Notes: generated by a model not told the origin, from the sequence alone. A stretch of 64,000 bases of DNA from Gordonia heveisoli (GCF_030315745.1 NZ_JASXSH010000002.1:1-64000), one strand, 5' to 3'. Counted from the first letter of the stretch, positions 37,049 to 45,520 are shown. A program made the numbers and translations.

Positions 37049-37693
37049 CTATGTGCGCCACAGCAGATGGTGGACGATCCCGCTGGGACTGGGGATCTTC
37101 TCGATGTGGAATCGGTCGGCGAGGTCGTCGGGGTCATCCCACAGGCGCAGTCCCTGCCCGATCGTGATCGGCGCGACGGCGATGTGCATCGCATCGATGA
37201 GGTCGGCGTCGAGGAACTCGCGCACCGTGGTGACACCACCACCGATCCGTACGTCCTTGCCACCGGCGGCCGCCTTCGCCTGCTCCGCAGCCTCCGCCGG
37301 TGTCGCGTCGAGGAAATGGAAAGTGGTGTCGCTCAGCGTGAACGACGGCCGCACATGATGCGTCAGCACGAACACCGGGGTATGGAACGGCGGCTCATCT
37401 CCCCACCAGCCCTGCCATTGTTCGTCGGTCCACGGCCCCCGCTGGTACCCGAATTTGTTGCGGCCCATGATCTCCGCACCGATGTTGTTGGTGAAGTCGC
37501 GGGCGAAGTAGTCGTCGAGGCCACGCGTTCCGCCGGGTTCGGTCCGGTTGGGCCAACTCGCGGTGGCCCCCGCCCACGACATCAGCTCCCGCGGGTCACA
37601 GCCGTCCCCGAAGGGGCGCTCAAAGCTCTGGTTGTGCCCCGCGGCGACCCCGTCCCGCGAGACCGTGAAATTCTGCACCCTCAGCAATGCCAT
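37049..37693 (-). CDS. Dihydrofolate reductase-like protein (RibD C-terminal fold)
   Basis: A 214-aa protein of the RibD_C/DHFR-like reductase family common in actinobacteria. Hallmarks are an N-terminal VQNFTVSRDGVAAG strand, IMGRNKFGYQRGPW, TPVFVLTHHVRPSFTL and KDVRIGGGVTTVREFLDADLIDAMHIAVAPITIGQGLRLW. The role of these stand-alone members is unclear; they are probably NADPH-dependent reductases of unknown substrates. The gene is followed by no obvious operon partner. Confidence 0.88.
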   Translation of the reverse strand: MALLRVQNFTVSRDGVAAGHNQSFERPFGDGCDPRELMSWAGATASWPNRTEPGGTRGLDDYFARDFTNNIGAEIMGRNKFGYQRGPWTDEQWQGWWGDEPPFHTPVFVLTHHVRPSFTLSDTTFHFLDATPAEAAEQAKAAAGGKDVRIGGGVTTVREFLDADLIDAMHIAVAPITIGQGLRLWDDPDDLADRFHIEKIPSPSGIVHHLLWRT

Positions 37694-37902
37694 GGCGATC
37701 CGCTCCTCGTCACTTCGGTCGTCCCTACAGTCTGCCGCCGGTGGTCGGGGCAGGCACTGTACTCAGGGACAGACCCTGGGGTCGGTGGAAACTCATCGCC
37801 GCAGCGAGGGGCGAACGCGTCCCCCTCATCATGTCCAGAGGGCATATCGCCCTCGGGATGTACTCGCGGGGACGCATTTGGGGGTTAATGGCCGAAAAGC
37901 AA

Positions 37903-37928
37903 AAAGCCGCCTGTGACCAGACGGCTTT
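37903..37928 (-). terminator. Terminator of the tRNA-Asn gene
   Basis: AAAGCCG (37903-37909) and CGGCTTT (37922-37928) form a stem; on the minus strand the hairpin is followed by a T-rich tract (complement of AAAAGCAAAAA), just after the tRNA-Asn 3' end. Confidence 0.88.
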
Positions 37929-37932
37929 CTTG

Positions 37933-38005
37933 CTCCCCCAACTGGACTCGAACCAGTAACCGTTCGATTAACAGTCGAATGCTCTGCCAATTGAGCTATG
38001 GGGGA
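37933..38005 (-). tRNA. tRNA-Asn (anticodon GTT)
   Basis: On the minus strand the gene starts TCCCCCA and ends TGGGGGA plus discriminator G, giving a full 7-bp acceptor stem. The anticodon loop is CTGTTAA (GTT), and the T-arm GGTTCGAGTCC is intact. 73 nt; CCA is not encoded. It is followed by a rho-independent terminator. Confidence 0.96.
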
Positions 38006-38215
38006 TTGCTCTGATTCTCCGTCGTGCGCCCCGTCGGAGGCACTTGGTGAACCGATGGATGACTCTAGCGCATGGATGAGAGAGACTACAAAACGGCAGG
38101 TCAACGACGTATCCGTGCGAGTGTGATTCGTCGGAGACCGACCACGCCGACACACCGAGACCGACACGGTGACGGGGTGCGGTAATCTCCAGCGTCGGGC
38201 CTTCTCGGCCCGCCG

Positions 38216-38289
38216 GGGGCGGTAGCTCAGTCGGTTAGAGCCGCGGACTCATAATCCGTAGGTCGCGGGTTCGAGCCCCGCCCGCCCCA
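38216..38289 (+). tRNA. tRNA with CAT anticodon (Met; Ile2 possible), 3' half supplied by the integrated element
   Basis: A 74-nt cloverleaf: acceptor GGGGCGG/CCGCCCC, anticodon stem-loop with loop CTCATAA, T-arm GCGGG/CCCGC. CCA is encoded directly after (38290-38292). The anticodon stem GCGGA/TCCGT contains one G-U pair; the displaced copy of the 3' half at 50677 would restore a full Watson-Crick stem (TCCGC). So the present gene appears to be a hybrid of host 5' half and element 3' half, still able to fold. Elongator tRNA-Met is the likeliest identity. Confidence 0.93.
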
Positions 38290-38290
38290 C
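38247..38290 (+). repeat. attL: left end of the integrated element
   Basis: 44-bp direct repeat matching 50677-50720 at 40 of 44 positions, starting in the tRNA anticodon arm (ACTCATAATCCG, 12 bp identical) and running to the tRNA 3' end. Recombination within the identical anticodon-loop segment would give the hybrid tRNA seen. Confidence 0.9.
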
Positions 38291-38418
38291 CATGAACAGC
38301 CTGGTAACAGGCTGGACTGTGGATGTAGGTGTCATCCGGTTGGCTTAACCCGGCTTTAGCCCGGCGCCCGTTGCAGGTCTTGCGCCGGGGTGTCGGTAGC
38401 GCGTGAGAAGATCTGCGA

Positions 38419-39354
38419 ATGTGGGACTGGATTCGTAGCGTGTGGGACTTCATCTTCGGACTAGAGTCTGGCGCATGGGCCGCGATTGCGGCATGGGTCG
38501 CTGTCGCTGTTGGCGCCGTTACGATCGTCGTTACCGGGCGCTACGCTAAAGAACAGATTGGCCAGGCGCGCGAGCAGCTGCGAGACGCCGAGCGCGATCG
38601 GCTCGAGCAAGCCGAGAAGGATGCCCGAGACCTTGCCGAGCGAGAACATGCACGGTTGGAGCAGTCACGGCAGGCCGAGCAAGCTCGCAATCAGCAGGCC
38701 GAGGACGCGCAGAAGCTCCGCGAGCTGCAAGCTCGACCGAACGTCGTGATGTTTCAGGAGCCGATGGAAGGCGACTGGCAGTTCCTGGAAATTGTTGTCA
38801 AGAACTTTGGTAGGACTCCTGCTTTCGATGTGCGCATTCGATTAGACAGCTTGCCCGAAGTGAGCCCCGACTACGAAGGTGCGGCCACTTCTCGCGTCTC
38901 GATACCAGAGACCATCCCGATTCTAGCGCCGGGCCAGGAGTGGCGCGCACTCTGGGACCATGCACCCAACCATATAGACGCCGAAGGAATAGAGAACCGC
39001 CATGAAGGAACAATCACCTACACCGACGTAGGACGATCGCAACACTACGAAACGCCTGTTCTCCTCGATTTCAATCTACTCTTAGGCACGACGCGCGTGG
39101 AGAGAAAGACTATTCACGACGTCGCGAAAACACTTGACGCACAGCTAAAGAAGACCAACGAACTCGCTAAAAAGGTGCAGATAACCCTGGAAAGCTATTC
39201 GGTCGACGAGCATCGGGGCATTTGGGTCTACCCCGCCGATGCGGACGACGAACGCAGGCACCGGGCACAACAAGCGCAGGAACGGGCCGAAAGGTCAGAG
39301 CGCAATCGCGAACGTCTCGACCGAATGATGCATAGAGGAACGGGTGAACAGTGA
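38419..39354 (+). CDS. Membrane-anchored coiled-coil protein (element cargo)
   Basis: A 311-aa protein, first of a two-gene operon just inside attL. Residues 1-20 are followed by a membrane segment at about 19-42 (AWAAIAAWVAVAVGAVTIVVTGR), then a long charged coiled coil (about 45-105, QAREQLRDAERDRLEQAEKDARDLAEREHARLEQSRQ). A beta-rich domain follows (VVMFQEPMEGDWQFLEIVVKNFGRTPAFDVRIRL...), and the C-terminus is again charged and helical. GC content is lower than in the surrounding genome. No known family is recognised. The position between tRNA and integrase is typical of accessory cargo such as phage-exclusion genes. Confidence 0.75.
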   Translation: MWDWIRSVWDFIFGLESGAWAAIAAWVAVAVGAVTIVVTGRYAKEQIGQAREQLRDAERDRLEQAEKDARDLAEREHARLEQSRQAEQARNQQAEDAQKLRELQARPNVVMFQEPMEGDWQFLEIVVKNFGRTPAFDVRIRLDSLPEVSPDYEGAATSRVSIPETIPILAPGQEWRALWDHAPNHIDAEGIENRHEGTITYTDVGRSQHYETPVLLDFNLLLGTTRVERKTIHDVAKTLDAQLKKTNELAKKVQITLESYSVDEHRGIWVYPADADDERRHRAQQAQERAERSERNRERLDRMMHRGTGEQ

Positions 39355-40007
39355 ACACGTGGGCACCCCTCTTGGGCAGCAGCCTGGTCGCAATCGCCGC
39401 AATGATCACACTCTTCTTCACCGTTCGCCAAAATAGGAAGGCTCTCACAGAAGCCGCACGTCAGCACGCAGAGTCGATCGCCGTTGCAGCGCAGCAACAT
39501 CGCGAAATTCTCGACGACTCAAAAGATCGGGAGTGGCGACATTGGCAGCGAGAAAAGCTCACCGAATACTGCGAAGAGGTCCTCAATACGGGGCAGGACG
39601 TAATCGGCAGTTTACGTGGATGTGTTTACTGGGAGTACAAAGACTTCACCCGATATTTCGTGGATCAAACCAACAAAATAGGAACGCTATCTAATGTGTA
39701 CCGAAAATTGGAACTAGTCATAGGTGATCAACTAGATTCGGCTGCTAAGCGCAACTATAACAGTCTCGCTAACGTCCTCGAAATGGCGAATAATGAGTTT
39801 AAGCTGAAGAAAAGCGAAAACTACAGCTCACGTGCTGGTCTTGATCGCATCGAGCCCGCGTGCGGGGAGGCAACGGAAGCACTTCGAAAGTTCGCGCTAG
39901 ATACCCGCGCACTGATGGGCGATTCGGACGCTCAGCTTCCTGGTCTCACTTCAGATTCACCACCACCCGCTCCTGAATCTGACCCAGAGCAGCCACAGGA
40001 CGGCTGA
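39351..40007 (+). CDS. Second membrane-anchored coiled-coil protein (element cargo)
   Basis: A 218-aa protein translationally coupled to the preceding gene (GTGA overlap). A membrane segment at about residues 5-24 (PLLGSSLVAIAAMITLFFTV) is followed by a helical, charged domain (RQNRKALTEAARQHAESIAVAAQQHREILDDSKDREWRHWQREKLTEYCEEVLNTGQDVIG). The middle of the gene is markedly AT-richer than the chromosome. The last 62 bp overlap the 3' end of the integrase gene on the other strand. Function unknown; with its partner it probably forms a membrane complex. Confidence 0.72.
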   Translation: MNTWAPLLGSSLVAIAAMITLFFTVRQNRKALTEAARQHAESIAVAAQQHREILDDSKDREWRHWQREKLTEYCEEVLNTGQDVIGSLRGCVYWEYKDFTRYFVDQTNKIGTLSNVYRKLELVIGDQLDSAAKRNYNSLANVLEMANNEFKLKKSENYSSRAGLDRIEPACGEATEALRKFALDTRALMGDSDAQLPGLTSDSPPPAPESDPEQPQDG

Positions 40008-41382
40008 GCGGCGCTTGCTTGCCGCCTTCGGTTTCGGAGATGTAGTCGGCGTAGACGGTCAGAGTCGTCACGAACGAGGCGTGTCCGAGCCATTTGGACA
40101 CCTGCATGTAGTGCTCGCCCGCCGACAAGCTGTTGACGGCGAAGCTGTGGCGTAGATCGTGCCAGCGTGATGCCGGTAGCCCGAGGGCAGCGAGAGCCGG
40201 GGCGTAGTAGCGAGCAGCGACGTTGTCAGTGTTGATGGGATCGGTCCATTTGTAGGTCTGCGCGATCTGCTCGGCGCTTGGCGGTGCCACCGCTCGGTCG
40301 CCCTGCTTCACTCCCGCTGTCTTTGCCTCAGCGCACGTCATCCGCCCCGGGAACAGCGGCGCGGCGGGGTCCAACCGACGCGGGTGCGTAACCAGGTAGT
40401 CCCGCAGGTCGTCGGCAAGCCAGCCGTCTATCGGCACGACGCGGGTGCTGCGAACCGATTTGGGGGTGCCGGTCTCCCACCGTCCACCGCGCCGGGTCTT
40501 GGTGCGCGACACCGACACCATTCCCATCGCTCCCGGCGTCTTGGGGAGTGTGAGGTCTCCAATTTCCAGCCCTCGGAGTTCTCCGGCCCGTAATCCGGTA
40601 TAGGCGCTGAACGTGACGGCCAGAGCGTAGACCGGTTGGTGCTGGACGTTCGCGATGTAGTCGGCCACGGCGGCTATCTGCGCCGGTGTCAGCGGCAGCG
40701 CCTTGAAGTCGGCGCGCTCGGTATCGGTGCGGGCCGTCGCAGCTTGTCGTGGCAAAGGCACCGACAGCGCCGGGTTCGCCTTGATCGCGCCGTCCACGAC
40801 GGCCACGTCGAATACTCGGCGCAGCACGTCCCACGCCTTCTTGACCGTCGACCGGCTCAGCGTCATCGTTCTCGGGGTGCCGTCGTCGTTGAGCGCTGGA
40901 CGCCTTTCGCCAGATCGGGTGTCGTAGCTGCGCTCGGGGCGGGGAGACAGTAGCTCGGCGCGGAAGTGACGCACGTCAGCAGCGGTGATCGTGGCGACGG
41001 CTCGGTTGCCGAAACTGTCGGCCACGTAGCGACGATAGACCGCTTCGGCCTCAGTGACGGTGCGCGGTTTCACGGTGCCCTGCATTGACTCGAACAGCTC
41101 TCGGGCGAAGTGACCGAAGGGCAGATCGGCCGCTTTCCGCTGTTGGGCCAGGGCGTAGGTGCCGGTATTCGTGTGCCGAGCCAGATTGAGTTCATCGCGG
41201 CGCGCCTCGGCGTCCTCGCGAGTGCCGAAGGACTCCTGTCGGCTGCGCATCTTCGTCTTGCCGTTCTCCTGGACCGGCAACCCAAAGTCGTCGCGCACGG
41301 GGTCGCGCCACACCACTTCGTAGCGTTTGACGACGCGGCCTTTGCGCTTCTGGCTGGTCTCGTGAGCGCGGATGTATGCCAT
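39946..41382 (-). CDS. int: Tyrosine recombinase / phage integrase
   Basis: A 478-aa site-specific recombinase. An N-terminal arm-binding domain and core-binding SAM-like domain (about 88-190) precede the catalytic domain with Arg265 (YTGLRAGELRG), His408/Arg411 (WHDLRHSFA), His434 (WLGHASFVTTLTVY) and nucleophile Tyr444: the full R-H-R-H-Y set. It would integrate the element at the tRNA(CAT) attachment site. The ATG overlaps the stop of the serine recombinase gene (TAATG), so the two recombinases are made together. The 3' end overlaps the cargo gene by 62 bp. Confidence 0.95.
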   Translation of the reverse strand: MAYIRAHETSQKRKGRVVKRYEVVWRDPVRDDFGLPVQENGKTKMRSRQESFGTREDAEARRDELNLARHTNTGTYALAQQRKAADLPFGHFARELFESMQGTVKPRTVTEAEAVYRRYVADSFGNRAVATITAADVRHFRAELLSPRPERSYDTRSGERRPALNDDGTPRTMTLSRSTVKKAWDVLRRVFDVAVVDGAIKANPALSVPLPRQAATARTDTERADFKALPLTPAQIAAVADYIANVQHQPVYALAVTFSAYTGLRAGELRGLEIGDLTLPKTPGAMGMVSVSRTKTRRGGRWETGTPKSVRSTRVVPIDGWLADDLRDYLVTHPRRLDPAAPLFPGRMTCAEAKTAGVKQGDRAVAPPSAEQIAQTYKWTDPINTDNVAARYYAPALAALGLPASRWHDLRHSFAVNSLSAGEHYMQVSKWLGHASFVTTLTVYADYISETEGGKQAPLSRPVAALGQIQERVVVNLK

Positions 41383-42038
41383 TACGCAGCCTCTTTCGCT
41401 TGCTGGATGGACTTGCAGATACGGCGGACGGTGGACGCCTGCCAGGTGGGACGGCCCGCTGGGCTGAGTTCGCCTGCTGCGGTGAGTTCGGCGGCGATAG
41501 CGCCGAAGCTGAGGCCTTGTTCTCGCATCCCGACGATGCGGCGAGCCACGACTGTGGACACGAGGCGCGGCCTGCCGAGCGTGACGCCTTGGGCCTTCTT
41601 CGCTGCGAGCGCTGCCTTGGTGCGCTCCCCGATTAGCCTGCGCTCGAACTGAGCGAACGTGGCGAGCATGTTGGCCATCGCTTCGCCGCTGGCTGTGGTG
41701 GTGTCGACCTGGACGTCCAGCATGATCAGCGACCAGCGCTGAGTGCGGGCGCGCTCCATGATCTCGGCGGCGTGGACCACGCTACGAGCCAGACGATCCA
41801 GCTTCGTGACGACGAGCCCGTCAGCGAGACCCGCCGACAACTGGTCTAGAGCGCTGCGCAGGCCGGGATTGACCTGCGAACCGGACAGCCCCTCGTCCCG
41901 AAGGATGGTCAGTTCCCAGCCTCGGCGTTCGGCTTCGGCGTGAAGCGCGGCCTCCTGAGCCTGAATGCCAAGGCGGCTGTCGGCCTGCTCCTCAGTGGAC
42001 ACCCTGACGTATCCCAGCATGACTTTCGCTTCGCTCAT
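41382..42038 (-). CDS. Serine recombinase (resolvase/invertase family)
   Basis: A 218-aa small serine recombinase. The catalytic serine is Ser14 in GYVRVSTEEQ; VVTKLDRLARSV, ANMLATFAQFERRLIGERTKAAL and a C-terminal helix-turn-helix (GLSFGAIAAELTAAG) are all present. It is too short to be a large serine integrase, so it is more likely a resolvase or invertase acting within the element. Having it as the upstream partner of a tyrosine integrase in one operon is unusual. Confidence 0.92.
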   Translation of the reverse strand: MSEAKVMLGYVRVSTEEQADSRLGIQAQEAALHAEAERRGWELTILRDEGLSGSQVNPGLRSALDQLSAGLADGLVVTKLDRLARSVVHAAEIMERARTQRWSLIMLDVQVDTTTASGEAMANMLATFAQFERRLIGERTKAALAAKKAQGVTLGRPRLVSTVVARRIVGMREQGLSFGAIAAELTAAGELSPAGRPTWQASTVRRICKSIQQAKEAA

Positions 42039-42275
42039 TTCCGTTGTCTCCCTTGGTAGTTGAGGCGCTAACGTCCGTTTGCGCCTTACGCCTCAGCCTA
42101 CTTTCGAGTGACGCAACTCACAATTCCATCGGAACCGAAATAGCTTGTCCGACAGAGCAATTGGCCCGTTTTGCCGTTGAGATCGGGCGGGACGTGCGCG
42201 GGTGCGGGGGCGACGTCGTTAGGCCGTCGACGGCGATGTCAGAGGGTCGCGATACCCGTTGTGGGTGGCGCTGGC
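42039..42275. promoter_or_regulatory. Recombinase operon upstream region, possible res site
   Basis: No gene is evident in these 237 bp. TGAGGCG near 42061 and CGCCTCA near 42090 are inverted, with GGCGC/GCGCC inside, and GAGT/ACTC arms follow near 42106. Small serine recombinases usually act on a res site next to their gene, so this is the place to look; the promoter of the recombinase operon must also be here. Confidence 0.35.
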
Positions 42276-42596
42276 CTATGGCGCGGGTGGGCGCTGCTCG
42301 TTGGCGCGGAGCTGTTCGAGGGCTTCGTCCATCGGGAGCAGCTTCCTCGGCACTCGCGGCGCGACCACCGGAGCCGACGCCGACTCGGCCGACGCGGACA
42401 CCGGCTCGGCGTCGTCGTCCTCGTCGCGCGCCTCAGCAGCCAGGGCGCGGTCGTCGGCGCGCTTCACAGCGACAATCTCGTCGTAGATCCAGTCGGGGTA
42501 TTCCTTTGGCGCATAAGGCTTTCCGTAATCCCCAACGAATCTGCCCGGTCGTCCCGAACTCGTTCCGCCCGAACGCTTTCCACTCTTCTTGCTCAT
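42276..42596 (-). CDS. Small hypothetical protein of the element
   Basis: A 106-aa frame with an AAGGGA site before its ATG. The first half (RPGRFVGDYGKPYAPKEYPDWIYDEIVAVKRADDRALAAEARDEDDDAEP) has natural protein composition; the second half is Ala/Pro-rich and low in complexity. An overlapping frame (42433-42693) also begins with plausible protein sequence, so a small frameshift or overlapping gene pair is possible. No family recognised. Confidence 0.5.
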   Translation of the reverse strand: MSKKSGKRSGGTSSGRPGRFVGDYGKPYAPKEYPDWIYDEIVAVKRADDRALAAEARDEDDDAEPVSASAESASAPVVAPRVPRKLLPMDEALEQLRANEQRPPAP

Positions 42597-42843
42597 CGTC
42601 CCAAATCCCTTCTGCTCGAACGCTTTCCGTGTCCAATTTCGTGGTAATCCATCTCGCGCGGAAGCTTGCGTCTCTCTCCGCGATGTGCTCCAAATCGGGC
42701 CCTAGACGGGCCGGTTTGTACCAACCATTGACTCAACGACAATTCCCTCACGCTCTCGACTCGGCAGAGCGTTCGACGGATGAGCCAGGGCGTGCTGGGG
42801 GATGAGCGAGGCCCACTGGCTGCCCGGTTGTCGAACGCTTGGG

Positions 42844-43036
42844 GAGGTACCCGAGGTACCGAGGTACGCGTACCTCGGGCGCTGTGGTTGGCCCCTTACC
42901 CGCGATTGGTAATTTCTACTGTCTACCTGGGTGTTTACAGTTTGGCCGTCACGCCGGTTGCGCACCACCCGAGGTACTTGTACCTCGCGTACCTCGGGTG
43001 CGGTGCCTAGCCTGCGGTGTTCCATACGAGTACCTC
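42844..43036. other. Candidate replication origin: two iteron clusters flanking a less GC-rich core
   Basis: The heptamer GAGGTAC or its complement GTACCTC occurs at 42844, 42853, 42861, 42870 (cluster 1), at 42971, 42980, 42989 (cluster 2), and once more at 43030 within the end of the replicase gene. Steps are 8-9 bp. Cluster 1 contains a perfect 20-bp palindrome (42859-42878); cluster 2 has 12-bp inverted arms (CACCCGAGGTAC at 42966, GTACCTCGGGTG at 42989). The 87 bp between the clusters include AT-richer stretches such as GGTAATTTCTACTGTC. Placement at the 3' side of the replicase gene resembles SaPI-type origins. Two more copies occur upstream of the replicase gene, at 45424 and 45509. 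Confidence 0.7.
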
Positions 43037-45400
43037 GCTGCCCTTTTCGGCCTGTTCGACATGGATCACGCCCGCCGCTTCCAGCCTCGACACAGCCTCG
43101 GCGTGCAGTTCTCGGATGCTGTAGTTCAGCTTTTCGCGGCTCTTCTTCCGCGTGATGCGTTCTGCCTCCTGAACGTGCTTGCGCACGAGGTTCATCGCGC
43201 GTTCCAACCTGCCGTTGTCGGCGTTCTCTTCGCGCACCACCTCACGGTGAGCCTCCGCCTTGGCCCTGGCCTCGTTGGTTCGCCGGGCGATTTCACTCAG
43301 CGCACCGACAGTCTGCGCACGGGTGCGGTCGCTCATTGCCTTGACGATGCCCGCGAGCTCCCAGTCCTCTTCGGTGATCTCGTCGGTGCGTCCGTTGAGC
43401 CACATCAACGCTGCGGCCACTTTCAGCCGCGCCATCTTGCCGTGACTATCCAGGTCGTCGCCGTAGGTACCGTCCAGGTCGGCTTCGGTTTCGGCGTCAA
43501 TGGCGTCCTCGATCACCTGCGCCACCTGCAACACGTGAAACCCCTCAGGATCGGCGCGTTCAGCCAACCGCAACGGCTCCATCCCGAACGAAAACACAGT
43601 TTCGCCGTTGTCACCATCGGTTTTCTCGGTGTCGCGTCCCTCGGTCACCAGCACTCCGTCCGGCCACCGCGACAGTTTCACCGAGCCAGGATTGGGCGGG
43701 CGTCGCCCTTTGGGCCGGTCTGGATCGGTCGTCGGGAAGAACAGAAATCGTTGCGGGGTACCGCCGTCGGCGTCCTCGAACAACGTCACCGACCGCCCCG
43801 GCTGCACACCCACGACCATCGTCATGCGGTACCGGTGTCGTTTGATCGCGAACTTTTTATCGTCCGCGGCGTAGCCGAATCCCAGCTGCTCGCCCATCCA
43901 CGCCTTGCGTAGCTCGGGCATGAGGGTGGAACCGCTACGGCTCTTCAACGCCGCCAGCGAGTCGATCTCCGACACGGTGAACAACACCGAGTTACGTACG
44001 TCCACCTGTTCGGACTTCCGTTTGAAGGCGTACTCCTTCAAGATGCCCTCACCGCTACCGGGCGTAGCCGAATGCACTTCAGGGTCGGTCTGCACCGCGT
44101 CTTCCGACGCTGCCTCCGAGGTGCCCTTACCCTTGCCCGACGGCGCGACCAGCGCCACGAACAAATTCAGGCTCCCGTAACTGCCACGAAGATCAGGCAG
44201 CACCACCGACGGCGGAATCACCGCGACAGCTCTGGCCAGCACTGCACCGAACATCGACCACGGCCCCACCCGCCGCGACCGAGCGAAGTTACGAAGCTGT
44301 GCCAGCTCGGGCCGAGCAGTCCAGAAGGCGTCCTCGTCAACCTCAGCCTTGGCAGGATCATCGCGATCCATCCGTTGCCGAATCTGCTCGGGGTCTGCGT
44401 CTTTCACCTGAGCCGCCGCCCACGCTGCGGCGTTGTAGAACTCGTTCGGAGCCGGCGATTGTCGATCACCCGCGCCTCGCGCATCAGACCCGAACGCGTT
44501 GTGAAAGTCCTCCTGCAACGCGGCCAGCGCATCCACCGCCGGATACGCCCCGCCCACGCTCTCCCGAAACGCCCAACACAGCGCCTCCAGAATCGAGGTG
44601 TGAACGCTGGCCCCGCTCACCACCTGATCGACGAACCAACTACGCGGACCGGTCAGCCGTCCAGGGCGCTTGGAGAGATTATGCGCGGGGTCGGTGAGGA
44701 ACGCTTGCAACTCGGCGTCGGTGAGAGCCGGAACCTCTTTGCTCGACGCCGCAGACAAGCACCGTCGCAACGCCTCAGGCAGCGCGGGCAGCTCGCCAGT
44801 ACGCCGCCACCGATACTCGCCGCCGTCCTTCGCGTGCGGAGTAGGCGCAACGATGATGACACCGTTACGTCCACGGACCTCGCCGAAGGGCGCAAACGCT
44901 CCCGCCCCGTTGCCGTGGTCGCTGTCGTTGAGGAACAGGTAGTGTCCTCGGTCCGGATCATCACGACGGCTCAACTGACACACACCCTGACGTAGCCCGT
45001 CGGCCATGTCGGCGGGCAGCTCAGACAACGAGGCTTTGTCCAGATCGAACACCACCGCGCCACTACGACCCGCGTGCAACGCGATGCCGTAATCAGGATT
45101 CTGTGCCCACCACGCCGCGATCTGCTCAGGATCACGACTGGACTGCTGCGGCCACCCATTGCCGACAACACTGCCGGGGTGTTTCTGTCCCGGCTGTACC
45201 GGCAACACGAACCAACCCGCTTTCGCGTACGCCAGGGCGGCTTGAGAAGTGCTCAGTCCTTCCACGTCCGGAACCGACGGAGCACGAAACCGAAACACGG
45301 TGCATCCGTCAGCGGTGACAGACTTCGTCGACTTAATTCGCTTCTGGCCCTGCCTATTACGGCCTGGCTTCGGTTTATGGGCAGGAGTATGGTTGCTCAC
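43007..45400 (-). CDS. Prim-Pol (AEP) primase-polymerase fused to DUF3987-like helicase/ATPase
   Basis: A 797-aa replication protein; the GTG at 45400 follows GAAAGG. The N-terminal third is a bifunctional DNA primase/polymerase domain: metal-binding DxD in AVVFDLDKASLSEL, then RGHYLFLNDSD and EVRGRNGVIIVAPTPHAKDGGEYRWRR. The C-terminal part resembles DUF3987: Walker A-like VAPSGKGKGTSEAA, Walker B-like LFTVSEIDSLAAL, and GVQPGRSVTLFEDADGGTPQRFLFFPTTD. Such proteins initiate replication of plasmids and satellite elements. The candidate iteron origin lies at its 3' end. Confidence 0.9.
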   Translation of the reverse strand: MSNHTPAHKPKPGRNRQGQKRIKSTKSVTADGCTVFRFRAPSVPDVEGLSTSQAALAYAKAGWFVLPVQPGQKHPGSVVGNGWPQQSSRDPEQIAAWWAQNPDYGIALHAGRSGAVVFDLDKASLSELPADMADGLRQGVCQLSRRDDPDRGHYLFLNDSDHGNGAGAFAPFGEVRGRNGVIIVAPTPHAKDGGEYRWRRTGELPALPEALRRCLSAASSKEVPALTDAELQAFLTDPAHNLSKRPGRLTGPRSWFVDQVVSGASVHTSILEALCWAFRESVGGAYPAVDALAALQEDFHNAFGSDARGAGDRQSPAPNEFYNAAAWAAAQVKDADPEQIRQRMDRDDPAKAEVDEDAFWTARPELAQLRNFARSRRVGPWSMFGAVLARAVAVIPPSVVLPDLRGSYGSLNLFVALVAPSGKGKGTSEAASEDAVQTDPEVHSATPGSGEGILKEYAFKRKSEQVDVRNSVLFTVSEIDSLAALKSRSGSTLMPELRKAWMGEQLGFGYAADDKKFAIKRHRYRMTMVVGVQPGRSVTLFEDADGGTPQRFLFFPTTDPDRPKGRRPPNPGSVKLSRWPDGVLVTEGRDTEKTDGDNGETVFSFGMEPLRLAERADPEGFHVLQVAQVIEDAIDAETEADLDGTYGDDLDSHGKMARLKVAAALMWLNGRTDEITEEDWELAGIVKAMSDRTRAQTVGALSEIARRTNEARAKAEAHREVVREENADNGRLERAMNLVRKHVQEAERITRKKSREKLNYSIRELHAEAVSRLEAAGVIHVEQAEKGSEVLVWNTAG

Positions 45401-45520
45401 GTCTGGCCTTTCAGATGTGTGTAGAGGTACGGAGACCGCCGACCGTCCTGCCCAACAAGACCGGTCGGCGATCACCGTTTCAGAGTCAGAATCCGTTGCG
45501 CCACAACGGAGGTACAGTTA

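Noticed and set aside
42702..43025. Minus-strand frame of 107 codons over the candidate origin
   Set aside because: Its translation follows the iterons and palindromes and has no protein character.
42844..43036. CRISPR array
   Set aside because: Repeats are 7-mers in both orientations with 1-2 bp gaps; no spacers and no cas genes.
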